NCBI RefSeq assembly: GCF_001654455.1
Contig: NZ_CP015772.1
Location: forward strand, 2,790,001-2,854,000
DNA length: 64,000 nt
DNA from: Niabella ginsenosidivorans
GTDB taxonomy: Bacteria > Bacteroidota > Bacteroidia > Chitinophagales > Chitinophagaceae
Direction of reading: 5' to 3'
Shown here: piece after piece, positions 1 to 9,205 of the stretch
Layout of the letters: the number at the start of each line of letters is the position of its first letter
Position numbering within the stretch: the first letter of the stretch is position 1
Translations under genes and position numbers: made by a program
The notes under the pieces: generated by a model
What the model saw: only the letters and a program-made list of their open reading frames with translations
Told to the model about the DNA's origin: nothing
Database searches by the model: none

Positions 1-73
1 CGGCTTTACCCATTTCCGCGTATGAAACCGCATTTCATTTGTTGTGTCTGTAAGATCTTCCATTGAATAGCTG

Positions 74-2116
74 TTAAGAGTTTCTTTTTTTATATTCAGC
101 GATCACCTTCTCCAGGTGTGCTTTAAACTTACTTACAGAAGGATCATAGGGATATCCTTCCGGTGCCAGGCGCTGTTCATTCCCATCCAGGAAAAAATAA
201 AAAGGCTGGGTGTTGGAGCCAAAACGGGATACCTGTATATCAGTGCTCAGATCCCCCAGGTCTTCTACCTGTTTTCCCAGGTCTTTTGAATAGTATTGTT
301 CTGCCTGCGGGATGTCTACTCCGGTATGAACATCCACATACAATGAAACGATAACAAATTCATTTTTCAGTAATTTCATTACTTCCGGGTCGCTCCATAC
401 CTGTCCTTCCATTTTACGACAGTTCACACAATTGATACCCGTAAAATCAAGCATTAGCGGCTTTTTAACTTTCCGGGCTACATCCAGGGCTTCTTTATAA
501 TCAAAATAGGTAACCAATCCATTATTTACCACTACATCCGGCTCATTTTTTTTCATTACATCCGCATACTTCAACGGTGCCGGCAATGCGGCGCTGTAAT
601 GGGCGGAGCCGTCTGCCTTTCCGGATGTTTTTGATAAAGATCCCGGGTCAAAACCCGATGGCAGGTCATCCGCATTAAAGTCCTGCGTGCCCATTGGGGG
701 CAGAAACGCAGACAGCCCTTTTAACGGTGCGCCCCAAAGCCCCGGCACCAGGTAAACCACCATGCTGAACGAGGCTATGGCAAAGAACAAACGGGTTACA
801 GAAAGATAGGGCAATCCAAAATCATTTTTGGGCAACTCATCATCATGCCGGAACCTGAGCTTACCCAGCAGGTACAACCCCAGCAAAAAGAAGAGCACCA
901 CCCACAGCACAATAAATATTTCCCGGTCCAGTATCCTCCAGTTTTTGGCAAGATCAGCATTTGATAGAAACTTCAGCGCTAATGCCAGCTCTAAAAAGCC
1001 CAGTGTAACCTTAATGGCATTTAACCAGCCGCCGGCCTTGCCCAATACATTCAGCTTGCTGGGAAAGAAGGCGAATAATGCAAACGGCAATGCCAATGCC
1101 AGCGAAAAACCAAACATCCCTACTAACGGGCCATAATAGCTTCCTTTGGAAGCCACTACCAGCAAAGGTCCTATGATAGGCCCGGTACAGGAAAAAGAAA
1201 CGATAACCAGCGTGAGCGCCATAAAGAAAATGCCCCAGAAACTGCCGGTACCGGCTTTACTGTCGGCTTTTGTAGACCAGGAACTGGGTAAAGAAATTTC
1301 AAAAGCACCAAGAAAAGAAATACCGAAGATTACAAAGATTAAAAAGAAAAAGATATTCGCGATCCAGTTCGTTGCCAGGTTATTTAATGCAGCCGGCCCA
1401 AAGATCAATGTGATCAGGAAGCCGATAAATGTAAAAATGAGCACTATTGAGAATGAATACTGAAAGGCATTTTTTATTCCCTCTTCTTTTGTTTTGCTTC
1501 TTTTTGTAAAGAAACTAACAGTAACAGGTATCATTGAATAGATACAGGGCGTTAATAATGCCAGTAAACCGCCTCCAAAGGCTGAAAGAAAAATCAGCAG
1601 CAACGATTTATTTTTTGTTCCGGCCGTGCCCGACAAACCCTCCGGACTGGTTCCGGTATTTTTTATGTAAAATTTAAAGGGGGCTTCCAGAGAAGAGAAT
1701 TCCGCTCCCGATTTAAAAGTATAAGTGACCGTTCCTTTGATGACCGCGCTATCGTCCTTATTTATTTTTACAGCCTGGATCCATTGAAGGGAATCTTTCA
1801 CAAAGAAAACAGCGGCATTCAGAACGGAATCATAGGCATGAATGATGTTGCCCTTTTCATGCAGACTGTCTTTCAGGTATTTTTTACCGGATGAATCAAA
1901 GGCGATCATAGAAAAAACGCTCTTGTTCTGAGGCGTTTCAAGGCTAAATAACTCAATCCCCGGTTGCACCACATGCGCTGTTATGACCAGTTGAATGGTT
2001 TCATCACCCATCTTTACCTGGCGGTAATCAAATTGAACCTTTGCAGCAGTATCCTGGGCTGTTGAACAGTGAAATAAAAAAAAGAGGGGTATGATAAATA
2101 AAACCAGTCGTTTCAT
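74..2116 (-). CDS. DsbD-like thiol:disulfide interchange protein
   Basis: A 680-residue inner-membrane protein expected to pass electrons from cytoplasmic thioredoxin to the periplasm. An N-terminal signal peptide (residues 1-20) precedes a DsbD-alpha-like periplasmic domain (about 30-155). A CcdA-like membrane block of roughly eight segments follows (about 170-465), containing the conserved LLTPCIYSMIP and SCTGPIIGP cysteine motifs. The C-terminal thioredoxin-fold domain carries a C-V-N-C active site at residues 563-566. Length and domain order fit the Bacteroidota DsbD family. The gene stands alone; a possible minus-strand -7 box TATATTTG lies at 2146-2153. The family role is well established, the exact substrate is not visible here. 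Confidence 0.93.
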   Translation of the reverse strand: MKRLVLFIIPLFFLFHCSTAQDTAAKVQFDYRQVKMGDETIQLVITAHVVQPGIELFSLETPQNKSVFSMIAFDSSGKKYLKDSLHEKGNIIHAYDSVLNAAVFFVKDSLQWIQAVKINKDDSAVIKGTVTYTFKSGAEFSSLEAPFKFYIKNTGTSPEGLSGTAGTKNKSLLLIFLSAFGGGLLALLTPCIYSMIPVTVSFFTKRSKTKEEGIKNAFQYSFSIVLIFTFIGFLITLIFGPAALNNLATNWIANIFFFLIFVIFGISFLGAFEISLPSSWSTKADSKAGTGSFWGIFFMALTLVIVSFSCTGPIIGPLLVVASKGSYYGPLVGMFGFSLALALPFALFAFFPSKLNVLGKAGGWLNAIKVTLGFLELALALKFLSNADLAKNWRILDREIFIVLWVVLFFLLGLYLLGKLRFRHDDELPKNDFGLPYLSVTRLFFAIASFSMVVYLVPGLWGAPLKGLSAFLPPMGTQDFNADDLPSGFDPGSLSKTSGKADGSAHYSAALPAPLKYADVMKKNEPDVVVNNGLVTYFDYKEALDVARKVKKPLMLDFTGINCVNCRKMEGQVWSDPEVMKLLKNEFVIVSLYVDVHTGVDIPQAEQYYSKDLGKQVEDLGDLSTDIQVSRFGSNTQPFYFFLDGNEQRLAPEGYPYDPSVSKFKAHLEKVIAEYKKRNS

Positions 2117-2270
2117 GCATATACTATTTATTGGTTCACCGGGCTCAAATATATATAAATAAAAAACCGGAAAACGGTATTATACAGTATTCCAATTATT
2201 TACAGAATATTCAATATAAGATCCTTCCCTCTGAACAATCACTAATAAAAACAGCAAATCTTCCGATTTG

Positions 2271-3143
2271 TTATGTATTCATTAGAATTTCAATACATTT
2301 TTTTAAACTACTTTCCCAGTAGGGTATCTCTATCCGGAAGGTGTCTTTGAAGGAGGTTTTATCCAGAACAGAATAGGCAGGGCGTTTTGCCGGGGTTGGA
2401 TACGCGGATGTTGGAATGGCATTTACCGTACAACTGCTCCGGATAAGCTCTTTAATGGCTACGGCAAAATCATACCAGCTGATGACGCCTTCATTGGTAT
2501 AATGATAAATCCCGGGCACCCAGTTCCCGGACGCGATCACATCCAGGATCGCCTTTGCCAGGTCGTTTGCATAGGTGGGCGAGCCATACTGATCGCTGAC
2601 CACATTTATGGATGACTTTTCGGTCATCAGCCGGATCATGGTTTTTACAAAATTCTTCCCAAACGCAGAATACACCCATGCTGTACGGATGATCACTGCA
2701 TCGGTATTTGACGCGGCCAGCTGCTCTCCCTTTAATTTTGTTTTACCATAAACACTGACCGGGCGGGTAGGCGCACCGGGCAGGTATGGGCTGGTGGCGG
2801 TTCCGTCAAAAACATAGTCTGTTGATAGATGAATCAGCTTTGTGCCGTGCTGCCTGCAGGCCCTGGCTAAAATGCCAGCGGCATCCGCATTTACTTTTTC
2901 CGCGATCAGTGCCTCACCGGCTTCTTCTGCTTTGTCCACTGCGGTATAAGCCGCGCAGTTAATGCAGTAATCCGGCTGCAACCGGTTCATCAGTTGGTTC
3001 ACAGCAGTTGCGTCTGTTATTGATACCTCCTTCTGGGTTGTAAATTCAAAAAGGAAGTCAGGATATAAAGCAGCCATGGTCTGCAACTCGGAACCCAGCT
3101 GGCCACTTGAACCCGTTACGAAGATTTTTACCGGCCTGTTCAT
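2271..3143 (-). CDS. rfbD: dTDP-4-dehydrorhamnose reductase
   Basis: Catalyses the last step of dTDP-L-rhamnose synthesis, NAD(P)H-dependent reduction of dTDP-4-dehydrorhamnose. The 290-residue protein has an N-terminal Rossmann motif VTGSSGQLGSEL (residues 9-20), the family motif HLSTDYVFDG and the catalytic Tyr-x3-Lys in VYGKTKLKGE. It is the last gene of a minus-strand operon with the epimerase immediately upstream (a single base between them) and an aminotransferase before that. This points to nucleotide-sugar supply for LPS or surface polysaccharide. RfbA and RfbB are not in the window. Confidence 0.95.
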   Translation of the reverse strand: MNRPVKIFVTGSSGQLGSELQTMAALYPDFLFEFTTQKEVSITDATAVNQLMNRLQPDYCINCAAYTAVDKAEEAGEALIAEKVNADAAGILARACRQHGTKLIHLSTDYVFDGTATSPYLPGAPTRPVSVYGKTKLKGEQLAASNTDAVIIRTAWVYSAFGKNFVKTMIRLMTEKSSINVVSDQYGSPTYANDLAKAILDVIASGNWVPGIYHYTNEGVISWYDFAVAIKELIRSSCTVNAIPTSAYPTPAKRPAYSVLDKTSFKDTFRIEIPYWESSLKKCIEILMNT

Positions 3144-3144
3144 A

Positions 3145-3693
3145 TTAAAAATTATTTATGGCATTCTTAAACGAAGGCAACAGCAGGTCCTTATCAGAAA
3201 TGATGACGTCCTTTTCAGGGATCTTCCAGTCTATTGCCAGATCGGGATCATTATAGATCACGCCGCCTTCACTTTCCTTGTTATATAATGCATCACATTT
3301 ATACAGCACTGTAGCTGCCTGGCTCAAAACAGAGAACCCATGTGCAAATCCATGAGGAATGAGCAACTGTTTTTTATTGGCTGTAGAAAGTTCAATGGTA
3401 AAAACGGTTCCGTAGGTAGCCGCATTTTTACGCATGTCTACTGCCACGTCCAGTATTGTTCCTTCCAGTACGCGTACCAGTTTGCATTGTGCATGCGGCT
3501 GTAACTGGTAGTGCAGCCCCCTGATCACCCCGTAGGTTGAATAGGATTGATTATCCTGGATAAAACGGTCATGGACCCCTGCCTGGTTAAATACAGATTG
3601 ATTATAAGCCTCAAAAAAATAGCCGCGCGCATCTTCAAACACACGGGGCTCAAATACAAGGAGGCCTTCCAGGCCGGTGGGTACAAATGGCAT
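3145..3693 (-). CDS. rfbC: dTDP-4-dehydrorhamnose 3,5-epimerase
   Basis: A 182-residue cupin-fold epimerase that converts dTDP-4-dehydro-6-deoxyglucose into the rhamnose precursor. The diagnostic features are the N-terminal GLLVFEPRVFEDARGYFFE stretch, the RGLHYQ motif with the catalytic His, and LLIPHGFAHGFSVLS near residue 115-130. It sits between the aminotransferase gene (77 bp upstream) and rfbD (1 bp downstream), so the three are very likely co-transcribed. Length is typical for the family. Confidence 0.95.
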   Translation of the reverse strand: MPFVPTGLEGLLVFEPRVFEDARGYFFEAYNQSVFNQAGVHDRFIQDNQSYSTYGVIRGLHYQLQPHAQCKLVRVLEGTILDVAVDMRKNAATYGTVFTIELSTANKKQLLIPHGFAHGFSVLSQAATVLYKCDALYNKESEGGVIYNDPDLAIDWKIPEKDVIISDKDLLLPSFKNAINNF

Positions 3694-3770
3694 TATGAAT
3701 TAATTAATAGGTTCTCGTTTTAGTTTAAATAAAAGACCCTGTGATAACAATACGGAAAGCTGTACCTGTA

Positions 3771-4895
3771 TTACAGAGCAGAAAGCACCGCATCTTTAAT
3801 AAAGGCCAGTTGCTCAGCATCCATTTCCGTATGGATCGGAAGCGAAATAACCCGATCTGTGAGATAGGTAGTGACCGGCAATTCCTGGTTGGCCACATCA
3901 AACTGAGCAAACATTTTTTGTTTATGCGCAGGCAGCGGGTAATAGATCATAGAAGGAACTCCTTTTTTCTCCAGCCGGTCTTTGAACGCATCGCGCTCTA
4001 CATTATTTAAAATAAGCGTATACTGGTGATACACATGATCCGAATTGTCCGCTTTATAAGGTACCGTGATCTTATCATTTCCTGAAAAAGCCGCATTATA
4101 ATAAGCGGCTACCTCCTGGCGTGCTTTGCAATAGGCATCCAGGTGTTTCAGCTTAATATTAAGTATGGCCGCCTGAATGCTGTCCAAACGGCTGTTACAT
4201 CCTACCAGATCATGATAATAGCGCACTTTCTGACCATGATTGGCGATCATTTTTAATTTTTCTGCAAGCGCATCATCATTGGTGAACAGGGAACCCCCGT
4301 CTCCAAATGCGCCCAGGTTCTTGCTGGGGTAAAACGAGGTACAGCCGATATGCCCAATAGTGCCTGTTTTTTTAGAAGAACCGTCTGAGAAATGAAAATT
4401 ACAGCCAATGGCCTGGGCATTGTCTTCGATTACAAAAAGGCTATGCTTTTCTGCAATTTTCATGATCGCTTCCATATTGGCCGATTGGCCGTAAAGATGC
4501 ACCGGAACGATCGCTTTTGTCCGGGGAGTTATAGCCTTCTCTATAGCCGCAGGATCGATGCAAAATGTCTTTTCATCCACATCTACAAATACAGGTGTCA
4601 GCCTTAGCAGCGCCACCACTTCTGTTGTGGCAATATAGGTGAAGGAAGGGGTAATAACTTCATCCCCCGGTTTCAGCCCCAGCGCCATCAGGGCAATCTG
4701 TAAGGCATCTGTTCCGTTACCGCAGGGAATTACATGCTTTACGTTGAGATAGCCGGCCAGGTTACCCGCAAATTCCTGTACGATCTTTCCGTTAATGAAC
4801 GCCGAGCTTTCCATCACCTCAATAACTGCCTTATCTACCTCGTCCTTAATTTTATGATACTGCGTATGCGTATCCACCATTTGCAAAGGTTTCAT
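3771..4895 (-). CDS. DegT/DnrJ/EryC1/StrS family sugar aminotransferase
   Basis: A 374-residue PLP-dependent enzyme of the family that aminates keto-sugars on nucleotide carriers. Visible family features are GNGTDALQIALMALG, the TPSFTYIATTEVV segment, VIEDNAQAIG, and the PLP-lysine motif FYPSKNLGAFGDGG. It is the first gene of the operon with rfbC and rfbD, so it probably makes an amino-deoxysugar for LPS or capsule. A second in-frame ATG at codon 6 is also a possible start. A minus-strand TACTTTTG box at 5019-5026 is the likely operon promoter. The exact sugar cannot be told from sequence alone. Confidence 0.92.
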   Translation of the reverse strand: MKPLQMVDTHTQYHKIKDEVDKAVIEVMESSAFINGKIVQEFAGNLAGYLNVKHVIPCGNGTDALQIALMALGLKPGDEVITPSFTYIATTEVVALLRLTPVFVDVDEKTFCIDPAAIEKAITPRTKAIVPVHLYGQSANMEAIMKIAEKHSLFVIEDNAQAIGCNFHFSDGSSKKTGTIGHIGCTSFYPSKNLGAFGDGGSLFTNDDALAEKLKMIANHGQKVRYYHDLVGCNSRLDSIQAAILNIKLKHLDAYCKARQEVAAYYNAAFSGNDKITVPYKADNSDHVYHQYTLILNNVERDAFKDRLEKKGVPSMIYYPLPAHKQKMFAQFDVANQELPVTTYLTDRVISLPIHTEMDAEQLAFIKDAVLSAL

Positions 4896-5018
4896 CCGTA
4901 TAATTTTTATCTATTTTGACCGTCGTCCCAATCGTCAGGGATTCAGGAAAACGCCATTTAATCTTCCCCTATGTTAAATACTTTTACACAGGCGTTCCGG
5001 CACTTTATTTTTCGGCAG

Positions 5019-5026
5019 CAAAAGTA
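5019..5026 (-). promoter_or_regulatory. Predicted -7 box of the aminotransferase-rfbC-rfbD operon
   Basis: Read on the minus strand the segment is TACTTTTG, a full match to the Bacteroidota -7 element TAnnTTTG. It would give a leader of about 115 nt. No clear -33 TTTG was found at the right distance, so this rests on the -7 element and position only. Confidence 0.4.
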
Positions 5027-5056
5027 ACTAATTTACTATTGGTAAACGATTGCTTT

Positions 5057-5064
5057 TATTTTTG
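5057..5064 (+). promoter_or_regulatory. Possible -7 box just upstream of the Kdo transferase gene
   Basis: TATTTTTG matches TAnnTTTG. Transcription would start near 5071, only about 7 nt before the preferred TTG start at 5078, so the message would be almost leaderless if this is used. No good -33 partner at 19-21 nt was seen. Confidence 0.3.
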
Positions 5065-5077
5065 CAGAAAACAAATT

Positions 5078-6334
5078 TTGTCAGTTGTTATATATACTAT
5101 ATTCCTGTATTTATACAGGTGGGGAATATCGGTTGCTTCGGTGTTCAATAAAAAAGCAAGGTTGTGGATCTCCGGAAGAAAGCGGTTAGCCGAATGGCTG
5201 CACCAGTCGTTTGGCAATAACAATTCCCCTGTGATCTGGATGCACTGCGCATCACTGGGTGAATTTGAACAGGGCCGCCCGGTGCTGGAGGCCCTGAAAC
5301 AGCAATACCCTGGGCATAAAATACTACTCACTTTTTTTTCTCCTTCAGGCTACGAGATCCGGAAAAACTATAACCAGGCTGATTGGGTGGGCTACCTGCC
5401 ACTGGATACCCCGGCTAACGTAAAGCAGTTCCTGGACCAGGTACGTCCGGAATTAGCCCTGTTTGTTAAATACGAATACTGGTATCATTTCCTGCACCAG
5501 CTTAACAGAAGAAACATCCCTACCCTTCTTATTTCAGCGCTTTTCAGGGAAAATTCCATCTTTTTAAAATCCTATGGCGGTTTCCATAGGAAAATGCTGG
5601 GTTTCTTTACGCATATTTTTGTGCAGGATGCAGCCAGTAAAGAACGGCTGGCACATATAGTGCCGGATATAAAAGTGACCGCTGCCGGCGATACAAGATT
5701 TGACCGGGTGGTGCAAATTGCGGATCAGTTTACCCCGATACCTGTAATTGAACGCTTTGCAAAAGACAAACCTTTTATCATCGTTGCCGGCAGCACCTGG
5801 CCGGAGGATGAGCACCTCCTGTCTCAATATATAAATAAAAACAAAAGAAATACATCGTTAATAATTGCTCCGCATGAAATTAATAAAGAGCATATTGACG
5901 AAATAATCAAATACTTCCCGGATGCTGTCCTTTATTCGGTAACAGAGCAGGATGCAGATGCAGCGCTGAACAGCAATATCTTAATTATTGATAATATTGG
6001 TATGCTTTCCAGGCTTTATTATTATGCATCGGTTGCTTATATCGGAGGGGGGTTTAATAAATCCGGCATCCATAATACCCTGGAGGCGGCTGTATTTTCC
6101 AGGCCGGTTATTTTTGGGCCTAACTACAGGAAGTTTTACGAAGCAATAAGCTTAATAAAAAAAGAAGGTGCCTTTTCCTATTCTACTGGTAATGAATTGG
6201 AAGATGAAATAAGAAAACTAAAAAATAATCCTGCCTTTTTAGAAATCTGTGGAAAAAATGCCGGTGATTTTGTACGGGCAGGCACCGGTGCAACAGCAAT
6301 TATACTGAGTTATATTGAAGCAAACCTGCGATAG
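5078..6334 (+). CDS. waaA: 3-deoxy-D-manno-octulosonic acid (Kdo) transferase
   Basis: A GT30 glycosyltransferase that attaches Kdo to lipid A on the inner face of the cytoplasmic membrane. The membrane-anchor helix (ILSVVIYTIFLYLYRWG) is followed by FNKKARLWISGR, as in family members. Later motifs are MHCASLGEFEQGRP, SPSGYE, VAGSTWPEDE and GGGFNKSGIHNTLEAA. The open frame extends up to an ATG at 4916, but the extra 54 residues do not look like the family. I therefore prefer TTG at 5078 (418 residues). It is divergent from the sugar-nucleotide operon, which suits a shared LPS role, and overlaps the convergent gene by 25 bp. Confidence 0.9.
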   Translation: MSVVIYTIFLYLYRWGISVASVFNKKARLWISGRKRLAEWLHQSFGNNNSPVIWMHCASLGEFEQGRPVLEALKQQYPGHKILLTFFSPSGYEIRKNYNQADWVGYLPLDTPANVKQFLDQVRPELALFVKYEYWYHFLHQLNRRNIPTLLISALFRENSIFLKSYGGFHRKMLGFFTHIFVQDAASKERLAHIVPDIKVTAAGDTRFDRVVQIADQFTPIPVIERFAKDKPFIIVAGSTWPEDEHLLSQYINKNKRNTSLIIAPHEINKEHIDEIIKYFPDAVLYSVTEQDADAALNSNILIIDNIGMLSRLYYYASVAYIGGGFNKSGIHNTLEAAVFSRPVIFGPNYRKFYEAISLIKKEGAFSYSTGNELEDEIRKLKNNPAFLEICGKNAGDFVRAGTGATAIILSYIEANLR

Positions 6335-7074
6335 ATCAGCCGGTCGAAATATTCTACATCACTGTTATTGATCCAGCCGAGCTTGGTCTTTAGCTCCCGA
6401 GTTACCCAGTATTCCGCCTGTTCCAGCGAATTGAAATTATTGATCGTTTTAATGCAACGGTTATACATTACCTCGTCGCCTCTGAACAGATTCTTTACAA
6501 ACCGCTCTTTGTCTGCTTCTGAAATATCTTTTGTCAGGTCGTGGATCACCTGTGGCGATTTTGGCCGGATACCATCGTCTACGGTCTGTTCCGTTTTCAC
6601 GGTCCCCCCGGTTCTGCCATTTTTTACCTGCTGGAACAAAGTAGGAACTTCAATCAATGGATCAAAGTCTTTACTTTTTATATCTTTACCATTCTTTATC
6701 TCATTTTTCCCTTCATGCTTATTTTCATCTTCTTCCTCATCCATATAAAGACCGGCATCATATTGAAGCTTCAGAATCCGGAACTCTTCTTCATCCACTT
6801 CATCTTCATTGATGCCTCCAAGAGAAAAATATTCCTTTTCCATGCCGGCTGCATCCTTTACAACAACCCGCTTGTTTAAAGAAGGCATGTTGGGCATCAG
6901 AACAGCAACATTTGTGCTGCCTAAAACGGCTGTCTCCTTCATAGCCCCGCTGATCTCCCGCTGGATCATCTGGGTGGTTATGAGCAATTGAGACAACTCT
7001 GCTTTGTTATTAAATTGAGTTCTTAATTTTTCTATCAGTGCTTCAATTCGCTGCATTATCCTACTTTTGATCAA
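6310..7074 (-). CDS. Hypothetical protein with acidic linker
   Basis: A 254-residue soluble protein of unknown function. An N-terminal helical part (residues 1-60) is followed by a middle segment with YFSLGGINEDEVDEEEFRILK. A low-complexity Glu/Asp/Lys-rich linker covers about 112-138. The compact C-terminal domain (about 175-254) has a ERFVKNLFRGDEVMYNRC...NFNSLEQAEYWVTRELKTKLGW pattern ending in YRRF. I have an impression of similar C-terminal domains in other Bacteroidota hypothetical proteins, but cannot check. An internal ATG six codons in is an alternative start. The gene converges on waaA with 25 bp overlap and is divergent from tdk. Confidence 0.75.
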   Translation of the reverse strand: MIKSRIMQRIEALIEKLRTQFNNKAELSQLLITTQMIQREISGAMKETAVLGSTNVAVLMPNMPSLNKRVVVKDAAGMEKEYFSLGGINEDEVDEEEFRILKLQYDAGLYMDEEEDENKHEGKNEIKNGKDIKSKDFDPLIEVPTLFQQVKNGRTGGTVKTEQTVDDGIRPKSPQVIHDLTKDISEADKERFVKNLFRGDEVMYNRCIKTINNFNSLEQAEYWVTRELKTKLGWINNSDVEYFDRLIYRRFASI

Positions 7075-7148
7075 TTATGGACACAATGTATTTCATCAAT
7101 ATACAAATAATAGTCCAAAAAATGTTGTTAAATCAATAAAAGCAGCAA

Positions 7149-7718
7149 ATGTTTATTGAACCGAACCTTACAGGAGAGCGGCGCGGATGGATTGAAGTGA
7201 TCTGTGGTTCCATGTTTAGCGGAAAAACGGAAGAGCTGATCAGGCGGTTAAAACGGGTGCAGTTTGCCAACCTGAAAGCGGAAATATTTAAACCGGCCAT
7301 AGATACCCGTTATGATGAAGAGCATATTGTTTCACATGATACAAACGTCATTCACTCAACACCGGTAGATAATTCACAGAAAATACTGCTGCTGGGCCAG
7401 AGCGTGGATGTGATCGGGATTGATGAAGCGCAGTTTTTTGATGCCGAGCTGCCCGATGTTTGCGATCAGCTGGCCTATAAGGGAATCAGGGTGATCGTTG
7501 CGGGGCTGGATATGGATTATACCGGGAAGCCTTTTGGCCGGATGCCCGATATTCTTGCAAGAGCAGACTATATTACAAAGCTGCACGCGATCTGTGTGAA
7601 ATGCGGGAACATTGCCAATTACTCTTACCGTAAAATTCCGGATGACGACCAGATCATGCTGGGCGCAACAGACGCGTATGAACCCCGTTGCAGGAAATGC
7701 TATTTTGATAAAGTCTAA
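7149..7718 (+). CDS. tdk: Thymidine kinase
   Basis: Phosphorylates thymidine to dTMP in the pyrimidine salvage pathway. The 189-residue type II enzyme shows the P-loop GSMFSGKT (residues 20-27), the Walker-B-like IGIDEAQFF, the lasso-region FGRMPDILA, and two pairs of zinc ligands in CVKCGN and CRKCYF. It ends with TAA at 7716-7718; the downstream ccmB reading frame is in the same frame without an intervening canonical start codon. Length is normal for the family. Confidence 0.96.
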   Translation: MFIEPNLTGERRGWIEVICGSMFSGKTEELIRRLKRVQFANLKAEIFKPAIDTRYDEEHIVSHDTNVIHSTPVDNSQKILLLGQSVDVIGIDEAQFFDAELPDVCDQLAYKGIRVIVAGLDMDYTGKPFGRMPDILARADYITKLHAICVKCGNIANYSYRKIPDDDQIMLGATDAYEPRCRKCYFDKV

Positions 7719-7748
7719 AACAGAATCCTTATCGCCGCAAATCATCCC

Positions 7749-8387
7749 ATATTACAACTGATTAAAAAAGACCTGCTACTGGAAATCAGGCAGCAATACA
7801 GTTTTTATGGAATATTATTATATATAGCAGCCACGGTATTTGTATTGTTCCTGGTTATTGACGAGCCCGAAGGCAATATCTGGAACGGGCTGTTCTGGGT
7901 CATTCAACTGTTCATCTGCATCAATGCTGTTGCCAAAAGCTTTTTACAGGAAAGCCGGGGCCGGATGCTTTATTTCTATACCATAGCTTCTCCTGTCCAT
8001 TTTGTGCTGGCTAAATTATTATTCAACTCGGCATTAATGCTTATGATGTCATTCATCAGCCTTTTATTGTTTTTTGCCTTGCTGGGCAACCCCGTGCAAA
8101 AAGTAACCCCATTCATCGCACTGGTATTATTAGGTGGCTGGAGCCTGAGCATGGTGTTTACCTTTCTTGCTGCCATTGCGGCCAAAGCACAGCAAAATGC
8201 CGCTATAATGGCGATCCTGGGTTTTCCGCTCATTATTCCCCAACTGATGCTGTTAATGAAAATAACTTCGGCCACCTTTAATCCTGCCCTTTCCATACAA
8301 TGGAACGATATTGCGCTGCTGATAGCGCTTGACCTGCTGGTAGGTATCCTTGCCGTAATCCTGTTCCCTTTCTTATGGAAAGACTGA
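7749..8387 (+). CDS. ccmB: Heme exporter protein CcmB-like (non-canonical start)
   Basis: Membrane component of the CcmAB heme-handling ABC transporter used in cytochrome c maturation. The conserved N-terminus (QLIKKDLLLEIRQQY, then six membrane segments) is encoded directly after tdk. The frame has no ATG, GTG or TTG between the tdk stop (7716-7718) and TTG at 7845, which lies inside the first membrane helix. The start must therefore be a rare codon: ATA at 7749, CTG at 7758 or ATT at 7761 are candidates. I give the ATA position (212 residues), which fits the usual length of about 215-220. A sequence error is another explanation. The CcmA ATPase is not adjacent. Confidence 0.75.
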   Translation: MLQLIKKDLLLEIRQQYSFYGILLYIAATVFVLFLVIDEPEGNIWNGLFWVIQLFICINAVAKSFLQESRGRMLYFYTIASPVHFVLAKLLFNSALMLMMSFISLLLFFALLGNPVQKVTPFIALVLLGGWSLSMVFTFLAAIAAKAQQNAAIMAILGFPLIIPQLMLLMKITSATFNPALSIQWNDIALLIALDLLVGILAVILFPFLWKD

Positions 8388-8462
8388 ATATCAGGTTTGC
8401 CTGAAATAACTACCTGTATGAACCTGTTTTTTTAATTTTTATTTAATAATCAACTTTCGGCT

Positions 8463-8470
8463 TACATTTG
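8463..8470 (+). promoter_or_regulatory. Predicted -7 box upstream of ccmC
   Basis: TACATTTG fits TAnnTTTG and sits 39 nt before the ccmC start, with a predicted transcription start near 8477. The -33 element is not obvious. It suggests ccmC can be transcribed apart from tdk-ccmB. Confidence 0.4.
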
Positions 8471-8509
8471 CGTTTGTAGATTTCTAAGGTATACCGATAA
8501 GATTAGAAT

Positions 8510-9205
8510 ATGTATAAAAAGTGGTGGAAAATCCTTTGTGTGATTTTGTTGATTTATGCCATTGTGGCCGGAATGCTTGTCAAAACCCCCAACCTTCCTG
8601 CTCTTGATGAAACCATTCGCAACGTGTTCTATCATGTTGGCATGTGGAGCGCCATGATGGTATTGTTTATATGCTCGGTGGTGCATTCCATCCGGTACCT
8701 GCGCACCCTGGATCTGAAATATGATGTTTTAGCGCGGAACTACGCGGCAACAGGTCTCTTTTTCGGATTCCTTGGGTATGCTACCGGCGCTATCTGGGCC
8801 AGCTACACCTGGGCAGACCCCAATAATCCCGCTTTTGAATCATTTGGCGCTGTAGCACGGGACCCCCGGTTAATAGGCACCGCTGTAGCGCTTTTAATAT
8901 ACCTTGCCTACCTGATCTTAAGAAGTTCGATACCCGATATAGATAAAAGGGCCAAAGTAAGCGCAGTATATAACATTTTTGCGTTTGCCATGCTCTTCCC
9001 GACCATTTTTATCATCCCCAGGATCCTGCCCAGCCTGCATCCCGGCGGAGAGGGCAACCCGGCGCTGAATTTTAAGGATTCCAGCCCGGTAATGCGCATG
9101 GTACAGTACCCGGCCTTCATCGGATGGGCGCTGCTGGGCGTGTGGATCGCTACGCTAAAGATCAGGATCAGTTTATTGAAAGAAAAATCGCTATTAAAAA
9201 AATGA
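8510..9205 (+). CDS. ccmC: Cytochrome c biogenesis protein CcmC/CcsA family
   Basis: A 231-residue integral membrane protein that presents heme for cytochrome c assembly. It has about six membrane segments. The conserved motif region is FYHVGMWSAMM with a His ligand candidate, followed by GYATGAIWASYTWADP, equivalent to the tryptophan-rich WWD-type heme-binding loop. The stop TGA overlaps the ATG of the next small gene (ATGA at 9202-9205), indicating translational coupling. Neighbouring ccmB and the CcmD-like gene support the assignment. Confidence 0.9.
   Translation: MYKKWWKILCVILLIYAIVAGMLVKTPNLPALDETIRNVFYHVGMWSAMMVLFICSVVHSIRYLRTLDLKYDVLARNYAATGLFFGFLGYATGAIWASYTWADPNNPAFESFGAVARDPRLIGTAVALLIYLAYLILRSSIPDIDKRAKVSAVYNIFAFAMLFPTIFIIPRILPSLHPGGEGNPALNFKDSSPVMRMVQYPAFIGWALLGVWIATLKIRISLLKEKSLLKK

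Noticed and set aside
1-73. Left edge of the window
   Set aside because: Too short to assign; no coding or RNA signal could be supported.
4916-5077. In-frame N-terminal extension of waaA up to ATG 4916
   Set aside because: The 54 added residues do not look like the family and include a low-conservation segment; the homologous start is close to TTG 5078.
7716-7748. Natural fusion of TdK and CcmB
   Set aside because: A TAA stop separates them; read-through is only a formal possibility. A rare start codon is simpler.
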